A DNA stretch of 64,000 nt from Polytrichum commune (lineage: Eukaryota > Streptophyta > Polytrichopsida > Polytrichales > Polytrichaceae), in the NCBI GenBank assembly GCA_950295325.1, contig OX485805.1, forward strand, positions 11,782,501 through 11,846,500, read 5' to 3'. The notes beneath the pieces were generated by a model that saw nothing but the letters and a program-made list of their open reading frames with translations, did not search any database and was not told the DNA's origin. How positions within the stretch are numbered: position 1 is the stretch's first letter; each line of letters opens with the position of its first letter. The translations under genes and the position numbers were made by a program. Positions 59,901 to 64,000 of the stretch are shown here, one piece after another.

Positions 59901-61669
59901 AATAATGAGTCTAGCTGACACCAAGGCAATACATCCACATGTCAGTCTGATCACAATATCAGAAAGTCCAACTTGGAGAAACCATTAAGTATCTGGGCAG
60001 TGCTCTAAAACACCACTGGAAATATTGTTCATCCAAAACTAAGAGTGTGATCTGCATTAAATAAAACTGCATAGAGTAAGATGGCCAACCACACACCTGT
60101 TCAGCATGCCAGTGCGACCACCCTAATTGTTGAGTCCACCTAGAAACATCCATGCACATATTGCTCCTTGCAGCTGAAGTAGAGGTTGACGTAAATCAGT
60201 TCTGAGGTGACAGAAATACTGGGACATATTCTATTTCCATAAATTACAACATTGAAGCATCTGAAAACCATCTAGGTAGCCAATAAATTATCCAAAAAAG
60301 ATATCACAAAGACAAACTTGGATTCTAGATATATGACTAACCCTGCATGTCAATCTTTGCTTGTCGGTTGGCACTAAGTTCTCTTGATATGATAGACATA
60401 TCTTCTCTAGCTCCAGCTTGGGACGATGTTCCAGGAGGAGTCACTTCAAGTATGTCATTCCCTTGTTCCTCTTGATATGCTGGAGAAACATCTACCTCTA
60501 AATTTACAGCACTCCCCATCTTAAGTTCTTCGCTCCCAACATCCCGTTCAGATGGATTAACAATTTCTATTGACATGGATATTTTCATTCCATTGCAATC
60601 ACCTTGACTACCAACAACCGATTTTTTAATATCCCCAGGATCAGATTCTCGAGGAGCATTGGTTAGAAGGTTGTGTTCTCTTTTTTTGTATATGCAAGGT
60701 AATGAGGGTATGACATCCACCAGAGCCAGTTGCTTATCTTCTCTTATGATCTCCTCTACAGATAAACCACCATTTTGTGTTGATGTTGCCTCTTCTGCAA
60801 TTCCAGGGAAATAAATTTGCTCACATGATGATTGTCTATGGGACTCTATGGAGAAACTCGTGGTGGATAACTTTGTGCAACAAGTTGCCAGAATTGAAGT
60901 CTGGCACAAGTCCATTGCATTTCCAAGATCATGGGGAGCAGCTTCTACTTTTAGTTTAAGAACAGCTTCATTCCCATCTCCCAGGCTAGCAATATCGTCT
61001 CCTCTTGCAGATACATGTTCCTGTATTGTAGTTTCATGTTGTGAGTCTGCTCCATTTCCATCAACATTGCTTGTTTGTTCTTGTACACAAAGAGAGACAA
61101 CCTCACATCTTTCTCTGGAGGGGATTGATGATTTCTCTTCACCTGCTTCCGATTTTCCAGAAGCACTGGCTTTTGTAATTTCTTGGCCCTGTACCTCAAC
61201 ACTTGGGAACTGCTCGGGACTTGCTTCGTTTAATACAATTGACTCTTCGCCATCTTCAGCTTGTAACTGGGTTGATCCTTGAAAACCCTCTTGCAAGCCC
61301 AATTTTATGGATGCTTGAGTCCCCACAATAAGATTCTCCTGAATGACAGCATTATTTCACTGTGTAATGTTGCATTTGAGAGATCCAATACATACAGACT
61401 AATTCCTAAGAGCATCACAAATATTCCAAAATGAATTTCCAAATAACTGATGCAAACTTCCTAAGCAAATAGCTGCAGTCATTCTTTTCTAATGGAATTG
61501 CTAACAGTACAATTAACTAAGATTGTTCTTCATTTTGGTCCTTGAATTGATGGGTAAAGTGAAAACACACCACTAATGCAGATTGAAGGACCTCCGCCAT
61601 AACTCACCATAACATCATCACCCAGTACCAACTTGTTCGTGTAGATAAGTGGCAAGACCGTAGCAAGAC
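53918..61669 (-). CDS. BRWD-like WD40 / methyl-CpG-binding domain fusion protein
   Basis: Exons on the minus strand: 61669-61608, 61338-60342, 60173-60097, 59826-59664, 59340-59231, 59033-58956, 58637-58576, 57417-57339, 57089-56154, 55896-55338, 55056-53918. All borders are GT-AG and every consecutive phase fits, giving 1400 residues from the Met at 61610. An acidic Ser/Glu-rich N-part (to about 333) is followed by BRWD-family signatures: LGWSHWHAEQ, GRGFAQHHQVRSVRTPSYVI, NLRGHCKAVYC, then WD repeats with VIMGSDDQ, LRSCRGHEGGITDLAVS, FVASGSSD and LPSGVPVCVLKG. SSHDSIATCSRDGMAIIW and RPWRRAYHVRVP (about 498-538) follow, then a disordered stretch. The MBD (about 808-870) runs from LPEGWALETKVRDGG to HRFRSRNEVMQYL. 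The C-terminal 500 residues are Pro/Ser-rich. It probably acts in the nucleus as a chromatin reader. The start codon and 5' exons are uncertain. Confidence 0.75.
55338..57089 (-). other. Exon pair encoding the BRWD-to-MBD junction and the MBD
   Basis: Exon 57089-56154 (312 codons) opens with VRIRPWRRAYHVRVP, the BRWD segment that follows the SRDGSAIIW strand, and closes with SWLPEGWALETKVRDGG and GRKDK. Exon 55896-55338 opens in phase with FYHEQKSGHRFRSRNEV. Against human MBD1 by eye, the DNA-contact Arg22, Asp32, Arg44 and Ser45 positions are kept, and Tyr34 is Phe. Methyl-CpG binding is therefore possible but not assured. Confidence 0.8.
58576..60173 (-). other. BRWD-type WD40 exons of the fusion gene
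   Basis: Five exons (60173-60097, 59826-59664, 59340-59231, 59033-58956, 58637-58576) follow the plant BRWD/PHIP pattern step by step. The pre-propeller segment ends in W.H.HA.Q, then comes the G.F..HH.. segment ahead of the first blade, then L.GH..AVYCA.FD..G..V..GSDD, then C.A.CRGHEG.ITDLAVS...A.VAS.S.D, then LP.G.P..VL.G. Several strand positions are unusual: LGMLRAADP stands where LVKIWS... is expected, and the last of these blades loses its GHT.AVTAIAF segment. Confidence 0.75.
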
Positions 61670-62378
61670 CTGCAACCAATTGAACACTTTATGCTCCCAT
61701 TTCTGTTATACATACTCCTTTTTTACCTATAGAAAGAAAACATTCTAAAATCACTTTCTGCAATAAATACAACTAAGTCCTAAATTTGTACTTCCCTATA
61801 CATCTTGGTGCGAAAATTAAGGTGTAGATTTTCAATCACAACAACGCAAGAGATTTTGAAATAACTAAGTCGTAACCTGAATATTCATCTACAATGACCA
61901 TCAGGGTGCTCTTAATGTGCTGTCCTGGTGTTTGAAGACTCTTGTCTGAAGTGAACCATAGTTTATGTAGCCTACACGTAATCTTCTGGTTGGCACATAC
62001 AATTGCCCACCAACAATAGCCTAATGACTGACACATGCTAGATTTGCAATGTGAACCTTGTTTTGATTCGTTTCTGTCAACAACACCATTCATATTGAAT
62101 TTTACCTAAACTGATATTCAAATTATGTTTCACATATCGAACATGAACACGAAAGAAAAGGAACATGACAGCAGATGAGGATCCAGACATTCTTAGGTGA
62201 GAATTTCAAAAATATATATCAAAGACTTGGTTACATGACTCGCATGAAACTATGTTCTTTTTATCACATGTATAGACGTTTCTGTGAAATGAAATAAAGA
62301 CAGAGGACATTATCTCTTTTATTCATCAACTTGACAACTGACATCATAAGAAACATATATGTTTGAGGATTACCTTAC

Positions 62379-62437
62379 CTCGAGCTTGCCACTTGAACCA
62401 AAAGAGAGAATATGTAGTGCCAATTGAAAAGCTTAGT
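62379..62437 (-). other. Candidate upstream exon of the fusion gene
   Basis: A 59-base segment bounded by a good acceptor (ttgcag) and donor (GAG/gtaagg) joins in phase to the exon at 61669, reading SLFWFKWQARG. It contains no Met. It may be a translated second exon or untranslated. A strong donor (CTG/gtgagt) near 62803 could end a 5' untranslated first exon. Confidence 0.35.
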
Positions 62438-62803
62438 CTGCAATGTACAACTTAGCAGCTGTCAGCTCTCAACTAACCAACTGCTACGAACAGAATTTCT
62501 TCAGGTCAAAAAGAAATGCAATAATATGGGAGCAAACATTTCCAGCTATTCCACAGCACGAGGATTCTAACGAAAAGATACAATCAACATAACAACCCAT
62601 TACACATACAATCGCTTCAGGTGCCCAACCAAATTTCTGCCATGACCTAACCCGAGTTGCAAACAGGGGTCTCCAAATTTGACTCACAATTTTGAAAACC
62701 CATATGAGGGCGCATAACACAAAATTCACATTATCCGGGGATCTTGTAAGAAACCCAACAATCACATCATATGAAAACCTAAACCCATGCTGACTCACCA
62801 GCT

Positions 62804-64000
62804 AAATGAACCGCCCACAAGTCAAGCGCCTGAAGCTAAGAAGGGAAGCGTGCGCCAGACGAGACCAGGCAAAATCTCCAAAACCCTATACCTGAATGCA
62901 AGTAAACTGTTTGGCACAGTGCGGAAGCCTGAAACCTCGTAAAGCAAAAGCGTGATGTATAGGTATTATATTGCGGTGGACTCAGGGGAAGGGAAGAGGA
63001 TGTACTTTTAAGTATGAGTCTCTGTCCTGCTGTGTTGTATTCCTTTGTGTGCGCTTGCCTTGATGGTAGACAAATGCGGAGGGAATAACAAAGTCAGTCT
63101 AAAACCGCAATTAAGTAAGCAGGCCTTAAACAGACACTTTTAGCTCTGGAACCACTTCTCGTAGGATATGAAACACACAATTAGTGCAAGATGATTTGGT
63201 AGCACTTCCAAATTTTGTCCATAGCCATTTTCCTCCTTTTTTTTGGAGCTCTTATGAATATCATTCTCATTGTCAAAATGAAAATTCCTTTTTTAATAAA
63301 TCATGATGTAGGTCACCCAATAATGTTGACTATTGAGTTTAGAATATTTAACAAATTTTGAGATCCTAGTCCAATCTCCTGTATACACGTCTTGTGTTGT
63401 CCATTTAGGATTTGTAGCCAAATTTAGCCCATTTACAATAGCTGCTTATTTATTCTATGCCCCATGTGTAAGTTTGAGCAAAACAAAAATTGTGAAGTTA
63501 ATGTCTGCGTTAGTAAACGTAAGTCATCAGCTTCCATGTACACATTTGTCATGTTTATGGTTGTTTAACACACATACCTGCACTGTATTGAAGATTTTTC
63601 TAAGACAAGGATGTGCATGTCAACATTGATCATGTTATATCAAAGTCAGGAAATCATCAAGAAGGTGGCTGGCACAGTGTTATCTAACACTATAAAGTCT
63701 TGTGATTTGATGAGTTGGTAATGCATGATCTTGGGTAGACACTCATGCTGTATGAAGACTGAATATATTTACAATAACCTTAAGCTCCAGGTCAAAAAAA
63801 GAGCATGATTTGTGGGCTTTGAAACCAGAATATTTTGATTGAGTGAACAGATGAAGCACACAAACAACCTAAATAGGAACAAAAGTGCACGACAGGAGAT
63901 ATGATCAATGTATCTTACAAAAAGTAGTAAGTGTAGAGTATGTGTAGAATAGCTCTTGATGATCAGGAATAGGAAAGCAAGTAACCCTAGAGAAAAGAGG
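62804..64000. other. Probable promoter side of the fusion gene, then featureless DNA
   Basis: 62804-62990 is likely first-exon or proximal promoter sequence of the minus-strand gene. 'aggtattatattg' near 62962 is the nearest AT-rich box. From 63000 to the end I see no gene. A short frame at 63333-63629 has no motif. Confidence 0.35.

Overview
The window is nuclear DNA from a land plant. The split genes use ordinary GT-AG introns, and three plant-type nuclear protein genes sit in a large excess of transposon-derived sequence: Ty1/copia, non-LTR, pogo/Tigger-like, probable hAT-type and other short inverted-repeat elements. Introns are mostly 0.1-1 kb. A non-seed plant (moss, liverwort, lycophyte or fern) is possible, but the sequence does not settle it.

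Layout. 1-0.72 kb: the in-frame 3' end of a gene (+), a near copy of the last exon of the large gene at the other end of the window, in inverted orientation. 0.7-18 kb: a gene-poor repeat field. It holds a diverged copia LTR, a 259-bp tandem pair of hairpin units, a broken TKL-type kinase pseudogene with a 37-bp snap-back palindrome, a non-LTR retrotransposon tail inside a MITE between 145-bp direct repeats, and several short elements that share G-rich inverted ends and 8-bp target duplications. 18.1-21.4 kb (-): a coiled-coil gene of unknown function, four proposed exons, 591 codons if the terminal exon is right. 24.8-29.2 kb: AT-rich repeats. 29.2-37.7 kb (+): a 13-exon gene for a 1155-aa Gln/Pro-rich protein with a C-terminal RS-type tail, probably a nuclear RNA-processing factor. 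39.7-41.4 kb: a dead pogo/Tigger-like transposon. 41.8-42.2 kb: another element with an 8-bp duplication. 45.2-51.6 kb: a complete but inactivated Ty1/copia element with 375-bp LTRs and a perfect 5-bp duplication. 52.2-52.6 kb: a MITE. 53.9-62.9 kb (-): a gene joining BRWD-like WD40 exons to a methyl-CpG-binding domain (MBD). 63-64 kb: nothing recognised.

The most notable signal is the 53.9-61.7 kb gene. Its exons follow, in order, the region preceding the beta-propeller and several WD40 repeats of the plant BRWD/PHIP family. The exon that carries the last BRWD signature also encodes the first half of an MBD, and the next exon completes the MBD in phase. Plant BRWD proteins normally continue into more WD repeats and a bromodomain, neither of which is seen here. 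The gene therefore looks like a chromatin reader in which a shortened BRWD propeller is coupled to an MBD. A second copy of its tail lies at the start of the window.

Motif and family calls were made by eye. Exon borders rest on splice consensus and phase and have no transcript support.
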